A stretch of 64,000 bases of DNA from Microstegium vimineum (lineage: Eukaryota > Streptophyta > Magnoliopsida > Poales > Poaceae). Both the position numbers and the translations under genes were made by a program. This document shows positions 41,607 to 53,165 of the stretch, piece after piece. Each line of letters opens with the position of its first letter. Within the stretch, counting starts at the first letter, position 1. The notes under the pieces were generated by a model. The model searched no databases. It worked only from the letters and a program-made list of their open reading frames with translations, and was not told the DNA's origin. Location of the stretch: assembly GCA_022036555.1 (NCBI GenBank), contig CM039140.1, positions 29,880,473 through 29,944,472 of the forward strand. The letters run 5' to 3'.

Positions 41607-43292
41607 TGAAAAGATCAAGATGCCCAAGAGGGGGTGAATTGGGTTTCTTTTAAATTTCTAAAACAAATATGAAAACCTATCAAATGCCAATCACCCCCTA
41701 GTGCCTACGGTCCGTGTGTCCTAGCTAGAAAATGGTAGCTGTTCAAGGAAATTAAGAGCAACCTAAGTAATTCTAGTAGGTAAGATAAAAACAAGACAGA
41801 ATGTAATGCGGAAATGTAAAGAGCTAGGGAAAAGAAATTCTCAGGGACGCAGCGATGTTCTCCCGAGGTATCGAGGTGTCGACACACCCCCCTAGTCCTC
41901 GTTGGAGCACCTCGCAAGGTATCGCTCCCCCTCTACCCGCGCAAGGGTAGAGTGCTCTCTACGGGCTGATTCTTCGCCACTCCGGCTCGGTGAATCGCCC
42001 ACAACCGATCACAGAAGCTTGGAGAAGAGCCGCCAACAATCTTCCGGCGATCACTTCCTCCGAACACCACCAAACCGTCTAGGTGCTGTCGAACACTAAG
42101 AGTAACAAGCACAAGACCTTCACTTGACCAACTCAAGGCTAGGAAGATGGATGGATGCACACAAGTCACTCCTAATCACTCTAGGAGGGAAGAACAAGAT
42201 GAACTCTCTCTAATCTCTCCCTCACTAGGCACTTGACTCTCCAAAGATTTTCTCAAGGTGTCACCAGCTGAAACAAAGGCCAAGAGGGGTCCTAAGGACG
42301 AAGGGGGCAACTATAAATAGTCCACACCTCCAAAACTAGCCGTTTTTTGCTTTTTCCTCTCTCTACGAAGCCACCGGACTAGTCCGGAGCTTACACCACC
42401 AGACCAAGCACACTGGTCCGGAGCTCACTCTGAATTCCAACTCAGGCACCGTCGGACTACTCTGCTTGGTCCGACGCCCTGGTCCGACGCACTGGTCCGA
42501 AGCCAGGGTGCTCACTGAGTGAAAAACATCTTCTCTTCTTTGAACTACCGGACCACTCTCCTTGGTCCGGAGCCCTGGTCCGACGCTCTGGTCCGGAGCC
42601 AGGGGGCTTACTGTATGAAAACACCCTCCTGTCTTGAAGCATCGGACTAGCCGTCGGACTCACCGTCGGACTAGTCCGGAGCCTTCTCTCTCTCTGACAC
42701 GAGCCATCAGACCACTCTCCTATGGTCCGACGCTCTCCAAACAGGTGGTCCGGAGCTTCTCGAGCTGATCTTTTGCCTAAGTCAGGGACCGTCGGACCAC
42801 TCTCCTTGGTCCGACGCCTACTTGGCAGACTGGTTCGGAGCCTCTTTCTCCCCCTATTTCAACTGTTTTCGCTGAGATTTCTCAAGGGATTTTGCTCCTA
42901 CCATTTCTAAGGTTAACCATGGGCTGAAAGCAAGGTCTCTAGGACTAGTTGTGACAAGTGTGCATATACCCACTCTCCTAAACTCTCCTAGGTCAAGCTA
43001 CTAATCTCATACCCCCCTTTATAGTACGGTCAAAGGAAAAACAAAACCCTAGCTATACTTAGTGCCCTTCTCAACCTTATGGCACTAAGAACTAGCCTAG
43101 TCTTCGACTTGTATCTTCATCCTTTGCAACCGAAACGATTTCCATCTTGGGGGCATGAATATTCATTAAGCCCATTCAACGTGCATCACTAATGACCTAA
43201 CAAAAAAGACTTTGCCTCTGCAAAACACACGTTAGTCATAGTGACCTAGTATTGTCGTTAATTGCCTAAACACAAGGGTCCATGATTCTTCA
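41607..43292 (-). repeat. 3' LTR of element I (1,686 bp)
   Basis: On the minus strand it starts TGAAGAATCATGG at 43,292 and ends GATCTTTTCA at 41,607 (TGAA/TTCA inverted). A cluster of GGTCCGGAGC/GGTCCGACGC words fills 42,370-42,845, just upstream (minus) of a TATA-like CTATTTATAG near 42,310-42,321. Confidence 0.85.
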
Positions 43293-43306
43293 ATCTCCCC
43301 CTTTTA
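43293..43306 (-). other. Polypurine tract of element I
   Basis: AAAAGGGGGAGAT on the minus strand, ending at the LTR start TGAAGAATC. Confidence 0.85.
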
Positions 43307-43756
43307 GGTGATTGACGACAATACAAGCTCGAGTAGAGAATAATGAGTGAATTTTGATAAGAGAAAACATGACTTGACATGAGATAGGCATGGGTTAGTG
43401 ATAAGAAAGACAAAAAACATGCCTAACCATTCAAGCCATGACAAGCACAATAGATATGAATTGAGCATAGTACTTGATTTCATAAAGGATATGCTATAGC
43501 CAAAAGATCAGAGATTAGCGCGGAAGCAATATAGCATAAACAAGTGACATGATATAAAAAGATGAAGGTCCACACATGTCACACAACCATCAAGTCTCAA
43601 ACATCACACATATCTTACAATGCATAAAGACGGTAAACGTGATGCATGATGCGATAGAGTTAATACACATCAAAAGAACGAATCCTACTAGCTCCCCCTG
43701 AAGCTAGCCCATCTACTCGACTCTCCCTCTCCCCCTTTGGCGTCGAAGCACCAAAA
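43307..43756 (-). other. 3' untranslated part of element I
   Basis: No frame or repeat stands out. It separates the third ORF from the polypurine tract. Confidence 0.6.
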
Positions 43757-46404
43757 CTAGGTGTTTGGAGGCGGAGTGGAAGCAGCCGTGGAGCGGTCGA
43801 GCACCCTGAACGCTGCCAAATAGGTCTCATCATCTGAGTCCTCCCCCTGAGTGTCTGACGCTGGAAGTGAAGCGGTCTGGGGGTCAGAAGCTGACAGGCC
43901 TGCTATCGCTGCTGTCGAAGACTCTGGAGCAGTAGCTGGGGTAGTAGTAGGATCAGAAATCGGTGCCAGTGTCGCTGCGGGAGCATCAGGAGCTGCGGTA
44001 TCCGGTTGTGCCTTATGCACGGACTCGACTGGAGTCTAAAGGACCGGAGACTGCGGAGGCTGTACTGGAGTCGTAGTAACCACTGTAGCATCGGTAGCAA
44101 CTGCAGCTGTGGGTGGAGTGGACACGGCTGGAGCCCGACTGTCGTGTGTAGCCTCTGAGGAAGCTACTGAAGAGCGATGCTGATCAGCTGTCGGTGCAAC
44201 CAGCTCTGCCTCAACCTCTGCTGCTATCTACTGACCAGTGGGGGACGGTTGTCCTGTAATGTCGCTGAATGACGCAGAGAGATCTCTGGCAGTAGCACCC
44301 ATCGTAACAGTGAGAGGCGTGAAACCAGTAATGAGAGGGGTGAACTGCTGAGTCGGGCCGAAGGTGTCCAACCATTGTGTCACCTGAGTCACCGGTGACT
44401 GGAACGGGGTGGTCAATCCGGCACCCTGAAGTCCACTGGACTGTACGGCTGGGGTGGGAGTGACTGTCTGTCCGGCGGAACTCGAAGGGGCCACTAAAGG
44501 GCCAACTGAGGGGCCAACTGAAAACTATGGTCCTGCTAGCTGCCCAACTGACTGAGAGGGCTGTGATGTACTCATCATTTGTATCTGAGGTGCAGCTGGA
44601 AAATCAAGGGGAGGGGTGCCAGTCCACTTCATCATGTGGGCCATAAAGGCCATGTTCTGCTGCTGAAGCTGCTGAGACTGAAGCTGTAGGCGCTGTGACT
44701 CCAACTGCATAGCTAGCATCTGTCGCTGCATCTCAAAGTGACGCTCCTCAGACTGCCTCTGCATCTCATCCTGTCTCTGCTGGACCTGAGTAACTGTAGT
44801 GACTAAGGAGCTCTGCTGCTCATTAAGACGGTCAAGGATCTTCAGCATCATAGTCTCTGTAGCAGAGCCAGAGCCGCCAGCCTCAGTGTCGTGAGCCCGT
44901 GGAGGCATAGGTGGAACTGGCTAGAAGTCGGTGTCTGAGCTGTCTGAAGAGGTATCCTCAGGAGTCACATCAGTTCCAGTGTCCAAACCATGAAGCTCCT
45001 GCTGCTCAACACCTCGTATCGCCTCATCCTGAGTATCAACATTAGCTCTGTCAGCTGGAGCAGTCCTCTCCCTGACAAGACGAAGCACCCGGTTCCCAAA
45101 CCGGCTGTCAAACGAACCAAGGACTCTGTAGGCTGGGAAAAAGTCAGTGACTGATCCAGCAGGGCACGGAGTCCAGGGTTGGCTCCCTCAAGCTCAATAG
45201 CTATGATCGATGAAATCCAGTGAGCATAGGGAAACTGACGTCAGGCCCTCATACCATCTGCTATCACATCCTCAATCTCTGACACAAGAAAGTCGGCGAT
45301 GTCGAACTGTGTCTGAGAGACGAGTGCCTGAAGAAGTAGCTGCTGCATGTTGGTCAATCCTTCCTTGTAACCGGTGCGAGGCAGCAAGGTACGACGTATG
45401 ACCTCGTTCAACCGGTGAACGGTGGGTCGGAGCTCTGCTGGGCTACGACGGGAGCCCTCTGAGAAAGGTGGCTTGAAGAGAGGAGCCACCTCCTGAACGG
45501 ACAACGTACGACCACCTCAAGCTCGGCGAGGCACAGAGACTCCTCTGTAGCAGTCATAGTGAAGATCGAGCTCTCCACCTGTCTGAGTGAGGTGAAAGAT
45601 CTCTCTGAGCCGAGTCAAATAGAGCTTGTATCGCTCTCCTCTGAAAGTATACTGTAGAAACTTGTGCTCTGGATCAACCCACACTGAGGCATAGAACTCT
45701 CTGACCCATCTCTCAATATAGTTTCCGGAACGACCAAGTAAGTCGGCGAGTCCCGGAAGGTATGTGATAAAAGGTCTGATCTCCTCACCAGCCAACTCAA
45801 CTATGCTCTCCAAGGAGCAAACTCTGTGTGGTCGGATCTGGATGCTGGTAAGCTGTGCTGCTCTGTAGAAATCTTCCATGAGAGGTGTGTGCCATCCTGG
45901 TGAGGCTCTGGGGTCACGCTGATCAGGGCACCACTTCTCAAGAGCGACAAACCGAAGCTTCTTTACCTGCTTGGCTGTGAGATTCCTCAGATCAAGGTGA
46001 ACAGAAGCTGAAGCTGTTGTGGGAGCTGCTGAAGCACTCTGAGGTGACTGTGCTGACTGAGAACGAGTAGATCGTCCCCAGGAACGAGGTGCCAACGGTG
46101 TACCCAGAGCTTCAGTGAGAAGCTCTTGCTCCTCTGGAGTGTCCTCTGTCTGTGACTTAGTAGGAGGAGTAGACGGTAGAGCCCGCGGAGGGGTGCCAAG
46201 TCTCACTGAACCTCGACGACCGCCTCGCTTTGCACGGTCTGCTGCATCTACCACTGCCTCTGCTTTCTCAGCCTCTGTTAGCTTTCGCTTCTTTTTCTTT
46301 GCCTTCTCAACAACCTGCTTCTTGCCCTTGTCTCCGGAAGGACGTGGAGGAGGAGGAGTGTCATCACCTGACCCAGTAACATGAGCACGAGAGCCGCGAG
46401 CCAT
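43757..46404 (-). pseudogene. Element I third ORF (env-position protein)
   Basis: The start is the ATG at 46,404 (MARGSRAHVTGSG). The N-terminal 130 residues are Lys/Arg- and Ser/Pro-rich. A globular part follows with LRNLTAKQVKKLRFVALEKW, YRAAQLTSIQIRPH, FYASVWVDPEHKFLQYTF and LYLTRLREIFHL, which resembles the plant retrotransposon ORF1/ORF3 family found after pol in SIRE/Maximus. Further down are a Gln/Met-rich coiled coil (about 44,650-44,770) and a Thr/Ser/Pro/Ala-rich end. TGA stops at 45,519 and 45,243 (both where CGA would be expected) and a frame change between 45,240 and 44,908 break it. There is no clear signal peptide or membrane segment, so envelope function is not supported; the role is unknown. 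Confidence 0.65.
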
Positions 46405-48194
46405 CACTGATCAAGCAAAGAAAGCACTGCCCACTGAAAACAACCATTGACAGATCACAAGCACTACTGCCACAAGAACCACTGATCTTTGTCACAATCA
46501 ACTACCAACTGCCAGAATCAACTGAAAGAGGGCCTGCAAGCCACTGGACTGAACCTTCTGAGTCTTTGCCTCAATCCTTACTCGCGAGCTTTTCCCCGAG
46601 TTTAAACTGCCACTGACTGCTGCTAGATAGAATAGATAGGGTATATATGAGCACATATAAAATCTAGAGATAAGAATCTGTATAGAAGCAAGCATCTAGA
46701 TAAGTAAAGGAATGAAAACTGACATGATACCTGAGGTAAGAGAGCGTATCTAATCAGAGCGATTCAAGTCCCAAACCACGCTCCTCAAGAATGAATTGCC
46801 AACTGAAGAATTACAATTGGCATTTAGAATTAGTGAACTGGAGTTGACATGTTTAAGAGATTTGCAAGGAATAATCCTAGGACATGACGTTATCCATGAT
46901 ACGACAAAACGGGTACGTAAGGATTGAAACCATACCCTAGAATCGAAGAGTTGAAGTCGACGACGACGAATCGAATTCGGTCAAGGACGAATACGTCGAA
47001 AGCCAACCCTAGGGTTAGGGCTAACCCTAAGGGGTAGTTCCTTCTTCTTGATTTGCAAGCAATGCCAAAGAGGTAGGGGTGAAACCCTAGAGGAAGTGAC
47101 TGGATGGCAGGGAGGTGATAGTAGTTAGGACGCCGGCGAGGGGGGGATTTCTCAGCCGCGAGGTCGGAGGAGGGAGGTGGCAGGCGGCGGCGCGGTGGAA
47201 GGCAGCGCTGCTGTGGCGGGGTGAGGTGGAGTGACGGCGGCGCACCGGAGATTGGCTTACCGGCGGCACCTATGGTGGTGCGGAGGAGCAGGCCGCGGAG
47301 CAGGCGCGGTAGAGGAGTGGTGGCGGAGCTGTGGCGGCGTACGGACGGCAGACAAGACAGACACTGGAGAAACAGAGCCGCACGCGGAGGGGTTATGCTC
47401 AAAATTACAGAGCGTCGGACCACTATGCTTGGTCCGGAGGCTGGTCCGACGGAGGGTCCGACGGTACCAGAGAAAGAAAACAGAGAACACCCGACCACCG
47501 GACCAAGGGGTCGGACTACTCACCGGACTGGTCCGACGGTGCTGTGACTGAACTGACAGAGGCACCGGACTACTCGCCTATAGTCCGGAGGAGCGTCAGA
47601 CGGTGGTCCGACGGTTTCTGTGGCTGGAGAAAAATTATGCAGGGAGGGTCAAGGCGTCGGACCACTGAGCATCGGACCATGCAGAGTGGTCCGGAGGGTG
47701 GTCCGGTGCTTAAATTTGCTCTGAATTTTCCTATTTTTCTCTCCAATCTTTTCTCTTAGCCAAGTACCAACACAAAAGAGCAAAGAGGAGCACTTGTTGG
47801 ACTTAACATAAGAACCATCTCTCAAACCCTCAATTTTAGAAATAGTTTGCCATAGGCTAGGATTAGTTTTCATAATAAGATAGTTCAACAAAGCTCCAAG
47901 GGTCACCATAGGGGCACAAAAGGGGTATTAGCTGAAGCTAGAGTGTTGAATTGCTCCCCCTAAGTGATGGACCTAAGGATGACCAAAAAACTTAACCAAA
48001 AAGAAACAAAGAAGCAACACTCATGCATATGCAATGCAAAACGGAATTTGAATCTAGGTTGCTTGCAGGTTTAAACCGCGGCTAAGCTTTGTCACACGCT
48101 TTGAGGGCAGTTATCTCAACCGCGTTAGCCAAGCCTATGTGCATTACCAAGTTAAACATGTTATATTACATATGAATGCATGGTTCACACAAAC
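46405..48194 (-). other. Leader between pol and third ORF of element I
   Basis: Between the pol stop and the third ORF lie, on the minus strand, a second cluster of GGTCCGAC/CCGGAC words (47,720-47,410), then a GC-rich stretch (47,340-47,100), then CTAGGGTTTCACCCC and GGGTTAGCCCTAACCCTAGGG near 47,085-47,005. A 202-codon frame spans 47,498-46,890 but has no domain. The layout copies that of a promoter with untranslated leader and may drive the third ORF. Confidence 0.5.
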
Positions 48195-50717
48195 TCATCT
48201 TTTAGTGAAGTTAGAGTGATCAAGCACATTCAACTTGCTTCTCAACCTACAAAAGGTTGTTTCATCGAGTGGTTTAGTGAAGATATCCGCCAATTGATCT
48301 TCGCTCTTAACTCCAACTAGTGCGATGTCTTTCCTAGCCACATGATCTCTAAGAAAGTGATGGCGAATATCTATGTGCTTGGTGCGAGAGTGTTGAATCG
48401 GGTTGTTAGCAAGCTTTACGGCGCTTTCATTATCACACAAAAGTGGAACCTCTTTTAAAACAACGCCGTAATCAAGAAGTGTTTGGGTCATGTATAAGAT
48501 TTGTGCACAACTTGCTCCCATGGCAATGTATTCCGCTTCGGCCGTTAACAATGCCACACTATTTTGCTTCTTTAAGGACCAAGAAACAAGTGATCTTCCT
48601 AGCATGTGGCACCCGCCGGAGGTACTCTTCCTATCAACCTTACACCCGACATAATCCGAATCGGAATAGCCAACTAGTTGGAAGGGAGCTCCTTTGGGAT
48701 ACCAAAGACCCATGCTAGAGGTGTGCCTTATGTATCTAAGGATTCTTTTAACCGCACAAAGATGCGACTCCTTAGGGCTTGCTTGAAACCTAGCACACAT
48801 GCACACACTAAACATGATATCCGGCCTAGATGCGGTGAGGTAAAGTAAACTACCAATCATAGAGCGATAAAGAGTTTGGTCAATCGGTTTACCTCCCTCA
48901 TCGAGATCGAGATGCCCATTAGTTGGCATTGGGGTCTTGATTGGCTTGCAATCCTCCATCTTGAACTTCTTAAGTAGATCATAAGTGTACTTTTCTTGAC
49001 AGATGAAGGTCCCTTCTCTCATTTGCTTCACTTGAAAGCCAAGGAAGAAGGTTAGCTCACCAATCATTGACATCTCGAACTCCTTGGACATCAAGTCACC
49101 AAACTCCTTGCAATGGTCTTGGTTTGTTGACCCAAATATAATGTCATCGACATATACTTGGCAAACGAAGATCTCTCCATTAAGCTTCTTGGTGAATAGT
49201 GTAGTGTCGACGATCCCGATCTTGAAGCCCTTCTTGATTAGGAAGTCCCTTATCCTCTCATACGAAGCTCTTGGAGCTTGCTTCAATCCGTAGAGTGCCT
49301 TGGACAACCTATACACATGATTAGGCAAGTTTGGGTCTTCAAACCCGGGAGGTTGTGAGACATAGACAAGTTCATTTATGAAACCATTTAAGAAAACGCT
49401 CTTCACATCCATTTGAAAAAGTTTCATTTTGTGATGTGAAGCATACGCCAAAAGGATATAGATGGCTTCAAGTCTTGCAACCGGAGCAAAGGTCTCTCCA
49501 AAATCGAGTCCTTCTACTTGAGAGAACCCCTTTGCCACCAATCTTGCTTTGTTCCTCACAACCACGCCTTGATCATCTTGCTTGTTCCTAAACACCCACT
49601 TGGTGCCAATGATTCTTGCATCCTTTGGCTTCTCTTCAAGTGTCCACACTTGGTTCCGGGTGAAGTTGTTGAGTTCTTCATGCATGGCATTCACCCAATC
49701 CGGATCCGCAAGTGCTTCTTCTACACTAGTAGGGTCAACAAAGGAAACAAACGAGTGATGTTCAACATAAGATGCAAGTCTAGAGCGAGTCATTACTCCC
49801 TTTGATGGACTCCCTATGATTTGATCATGGGGGTGAGCTTGAAGGATAGATGTTGATCTTCTATTTGTCTCTTGAGGAGGGGGATGCGGTGCTTCAACAT
49901 TGCTTGCTTCGGCCTCAGCTTGATCTTGAGGAATGTGAGTGTCTTCTTGAGCTTCCCTCACTTGATCTCCTTCATCAACTTGAGGCGTGTGGGGTGGAGA
50001 AGGATCTTGATTTGCTTCATCTTCAACTTCTTCCACCTCTTGCGGGTTGATAGCACCAATTGGCATGTTCTTCATTGCCTCCCTCAAGGGTTCATCACCT
50101 ACATCAATATCCTCAAGCGCTCCTTGGGAGCCATTAGTTTCATCAAACTCCAAGTCATTTGTTTCTTCAACTAAGCCGGTGGCTTTTTTAAATACACGGT
50201 ATGCCTTGGATTTAAGTGAATATCCAACAAGGAAACCAATGTCACACCGCCGTTGGAATTTACCCAAGTGTTGGCGCTTCTTGTAGATGTACACCTTGCA
50301 ACCAAACACCCGGAAGAATGAAATATCCGGCTTCTTCCCATTGACAAGCTCATAGGGGGTCTTCTTTAATAGCCTTTGGACGAAGAGACGGTTTGCCGCA
50401 TAGCACGCGGTGTTGATTGCCTCCGCCCAAAACTTCTCCGGAGTGTTGTACTCATCAAGAATAGATCTTGCTAGAGTTATGAGCGTCCGGTTCTTCCTCT
50501 CTACAACACCATTTTGTTGTGGAGTATATGTGGCGGACACCTCATGCTTGATCCCAACTTCATCACAATAATCTTCAATCTTTGTGTTCACAAATTCGGT
50601 GCCATTGTCACTTCTAATCTTCTTGGTCTTCACATCAAATTCATTTTGAGCTCTTGTAGCAAACTTCTTGAAGATGCCTTGTGTCTCTCCCTTGTCTTGA
50701 AGAAAGAACACCCAAGT
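48195..50717 (-). CDS. pol: Element I pol: integrase (partial), reverse transcriptase, RNase H
   Basis: An uninterrupted 838-codon frame. Integrase starts mid-core with the second catalytic Asp (RSDNGTEFVN) and the Glu (TPQQNGVVERKNRTL), then copia-type GYSLKSKAYRVF. RT has TKWVFRNKQDDQG, MDVKSVFLNG (motif A Asp), LSKALYGLKQAPRA and the active site VCQVYVDDIIFGS. RNase H has SDSDYVGCKVDRKSTSG, LTAEAEYIAMG and CDNESAVKLANN. The frame ends with the usual IFTKPLDETTF region and a stop at 48,195. It is cut at 50,717 by element J within the integrase. The enzymes copy and insert element RNA; the remaining domains look intact but the frame lacks its gag-protease start. Confidence 0.95.
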   Translation of the reverse strand, partial: TWVFFLQDKGETQGIFKKFATRAQNEFDVKTKKIRSDNGTEFVNTKIEDYCDEVGIKHEVSATYTPQQNGVVERKNRTLITLARSILDEYNTPEKFWAEAINTACYAANRLFVQRLLKKTPYELVNGKKPDISFFRVFGCKVYIYKKRQHLGKFQRRCDIGFLVGYSLKSKAYRVFKKATGLVEETNDLEFDETNGSQGALEDIDVGDEPLREAMKNMPIGAINPQEVEEVEDEANQDPSPPHTPQVDEGDQVREAQEDTHIPQDQAEAEASNVEAPHPPPQETNRRSTSILQAHPHDQIIGSPSKGVMTRSRLASYVEHHSFVSFVDPTSVEEALADPDWVNAMHEELNNFTRNQVWTLEEKPKDARIIGTKWVFRNKQDDQGVVVRNKARLVAKGFSQVEGLDFGETFAPVARLEAIYILLAYASHHKMKLFQMDVKSVFLNGFINELVYVSQPPGFEDPNLPNHVYRLSKALYGLKQAPRASYERIRDFLIKKGFKIGIVDTTLFTKKLNGEIFVCQVYVDDIIFGSTNQDHCKEFGDLMSKEFEMSMIGELTFFLGFQVKQMREGTFICQEKYTYDLLKKFKMEDCKPIKTPMPTNGHLDLDEGGKPIDQTLYRSMIGSLLYLTASRPDIMFSVCMCARFQASPKESHLCAVKRILRYIRHTSSMGLWYPKGAPFQLVGYSDSDYVGCKVDRKSTSGGCHMLGRSLVSWSLKKQNSVALLTAEAEYIAMGASCAQILYMTQTLLDYGVVLKEVPLLCDNESAVKLANNPIQHSRTKHIDIRHHFLRDHVARKDIALVGVKSEDQLADIFTKPLDETTFCRLRSKLNVLDHSNFTKR

Positions 50718-51200
50718 TGTTGGGTACGAAGGTAAGGGTACCCTAAACCCTTCGATAAACTAACGCTAAACATAGCAACCATTTTTAAAGACAGGGACCA
50801 GTCCACTGCCCAAGTCAGTAAGGAAAGGCCCATCATGTGAAGGCCCCCTGCACCGGCTATGGCCGCAAGTCGTGGGCCGGCCCACCTCGATGGAAAATGA
50901 CGGACGAGGGGTCGAACGAACGACCCCCTGGCCTCCACCTCGACGCCGAATGACGGACGAGGGGTCGAACGAACGACCCCTCGGCCTCTACTTCGATCCC
51001 TCCTACTCCGCCTCTGCTCCGACCCTGCCTCGATGACGAGCGACGAACTAGGGTCAAACGAACGACCCCCGCACGGGAGGCTCGATCAGCCCAGCTGCTC
51101 CCGGCATGGGTTAAAGTAAAGCCGCCTAACGCCATGGGCGCCTGCATCCATAGTCAAATCCAACAACTCGCTGTCACGTCCCTGATTCCTGTCAACTGTG
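50718..51200 (+). repeat. 5' LTR start of element J (end not resolved)
   Basis: TGTTGGGTACGAAGGTAAGG is the LTR tip. A 53-bp unit (AATGACGGACGAGGGGTCGA...) is repeated at 50,896 and 50,949, with a weaker copy near 51,030. No CA border, primer site or TATA box could be fixed, and coding-like text begins near 51,260. The LTR is therefore either short and altered or partly deleted. The given end is arbitrary. Confidence 0.55.
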
Positions 51201-51259
51201 CTGCCACTGTCGCCACGACGCGAGCACGGACTCCAGCAGCACCCCTCGGAAAGTGAACA

Positions 51260-53165
51260 GTGCAGCCCTCTGAGCGGAGGGCGGGCCCATGCTTGTGGGG
51301 GGAGGGCGGGCGCCCCTCTGAGCGGGACTTTGGCTCTGCCATATCGTCGTCCCCGGGGGCTCCCGTGGCCTCTCCGACGCGCTTGACCCCGCCACCACCG
51401 TGCGACCCGTTCCTGTACAGGCTCCACAACAGCGCAAGGCTCTGTTCTGCCCTCGCAGGAGTGCAGATACAGACACGTAGCGGGTCTCCAGGGACCTCGC
51501 CGCGTGCGACGGTCAACCCCGTCACCACCTCTTCACCGGGCGAGCCAAGACTACCCCGGACATGGGGCACGTTACGGCGGCGCCTGGCGGAGGAGCGCAG
51601 GGGGTCCTTCCCCCACTTCTACCACGCCGACCCCGACTCGGACTCTCCCGACGAGAGTTACGACTCCACCCGAGAATGCTTCCACCTCGATGAGTAGGCC
51701 GACCCCCAGGAGGATGTCGACGACACCGCGGCCACAGAATATGGAGGAGGGGGCAACGCTACACCAGCACGATATGCCAACCCCCCGAGTCCTGATAGAG
51801 CCGATCCACCCCCAGACGTCCAGATCACGCAAGTCCGAGAGCTTCTCAGTAAGCTCGAGGAGGAGCGCCTACGGCTTCAGCAACTCGAGCACGCCCTGGA
51901 GCGGGATCGAGGGCATCCGCAGGGTGGAGGAGCTCACGAGCGGGCCCGGGAAGTCCACCGGCAAATCGTCGAGGAGGGGGGGAACGAGCCCCGAGTCTTC
52001 AACCGCGCCAGCCAGAACGTCGTAGCGGCCGCAATGCTGCTCCACGACATGCCGGCGCCATCGACCCCCCAAGCACGGCGTATCAGGGACGAAATCCAAG
52101 GGCTTCTCCAAACTGCAGCCGTGCAGCAGGTGGAGAGCTCGGCCTCGAGGCGTCGAGGGGCTGCCTCCGAGCGACAGGGAGCACCCCCCCGACAAAATCC
52201 AGAAGTATCCGTCCACCAGGACAATGCGCCCCAGGGCAAAGTCAAGCGACGACCGGTTCGGGAACGCCTCGTCGACGATCGACCCCCTCGGGTGAACAAT
52301 CGACGCCGGTACGGCGACGCCGAGGCTCGAGGCTACAGCGCTCACCGGGCGCTACGACAGCGACGAAGATCGATGTCGGTCCCCGGAGCCGCCGGGGCCT
52401 CGAGTCTTCGGCAGAACCATCCGGCGGACCCCCCTGCCCGTCCGTTTCCGTCCACCCACCAGCCTGGCCAAGTATAACGGCGAAACCAAGCCAGAGCTCT
52501 GGCTCGCCGACTTCCGGCTGGCGTGTCAGCTAGGAGGAGCCGACAATGATCACGTCATCATTCGGCAACTCCCACTGTTCCTCTCCGACACCGCTCATAG
52601 ATGGCTCGAGGAGCTGCCACCGGACTTGATCCAAGACTAGCCCGACCTAGTCAGGATCTTCGAGGGCAACTTCAAAGGCACCTACGAGCGGCCGGGCAAC
52701 CCCTGGGACCTCTGCAGCTGCAAGCAGAAGCCAGGGGAAACCCTCCGCGCCTTCACCCGCCGATTCTCGAGGCAGCGTACCGCACTGACCCACATCTCCG
52801 ACCATGAGGTCATTACGGCATTCATCGCCGGAACGACCTGCAAGGAGTTGGTGTGGGAGCTGGGGCGAAACACCCCCAAGACCGCCAACGAGCTAATGGA
52901 CATCATCGCCAACTACGCAGCTGGCGAAGAGGTCGTTGGCGCGTTCTTCCAGATACCCCCAGAGAAGGGGAAAGGCAAGGCGATGAGCCCGGGGGCTCGG
53001 ACAACGAGCCCAAGAAGAACAATGGGCCCAGAACGAACAACAACAACGGCAACGGCGGCAGGAAGAAGAAGAAGAAGAAGAAGAACTAACCGGGCCGGCG
53101 CCGCGTCAAGCCCAACGTCGAGCCCGACGACGAGAGCCCGACGACCTTGTCGCTGCGGCAGACAA
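51260..53165 (+). pseudogene. gag: Element J gag, broken
   Basis: Pieces in several frames form a Tat-type gag. The N-terminal part ends with an acidic FYHADPDSDSPDESYD segment near 51,615-51,660. A Glu/Arg-rich coiled-coil region follows (about 51,820-52,030). The gag core runs from about 52,450: LAKYNGETKPELWLADFRLAC, HVIIRQLPLFLSDTAHRWLEEL, a TAG at 52,638, FEGNFKGTYERPGNPWDLCSC, LRAFTRRFSRQRTAL and VITAFIAGTTCKEL. It ends in a Lys-rich basic stretch, including a run of Lys codons near 53,063-53,085, rather than a clear zinc knuckle. At least three frame changes are needed to follow it. It would form the particle; this copy cannot. Confidence 0.75.

Larger units (their letters stand above)
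41607..50717 (-). mobile_element. Element I: SIRE/Maximus-type Ty1/copia element, 5' part outside window
   Basis: Read on the minus strand: integrase from 50,717 (cut by element J), RT, RNase H to 48,195, a long leader, a third ORF (46,404-43,757), a polypurine tract and a 3' LTR (43,292-41,607). A third ORF after pol and a large LTR are the hallmarks of SIRE/Maximus. Its pol is open for 838 codons, the best-preserved enzyme in the window. Confidence 0.9.

Noticed and set aside
43757..46404. Calling element I's third ORF an envelope protein
   Set aside because: Position fits, but I see no signal peptide, fusion-like or membrane-spanning segment.
47005..47040. Interstitial telomere repeat (CCCTAAA)
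   Set aside because: Only one or two imperfect CCCTAA units; consistent with an ordinary leader sequence.
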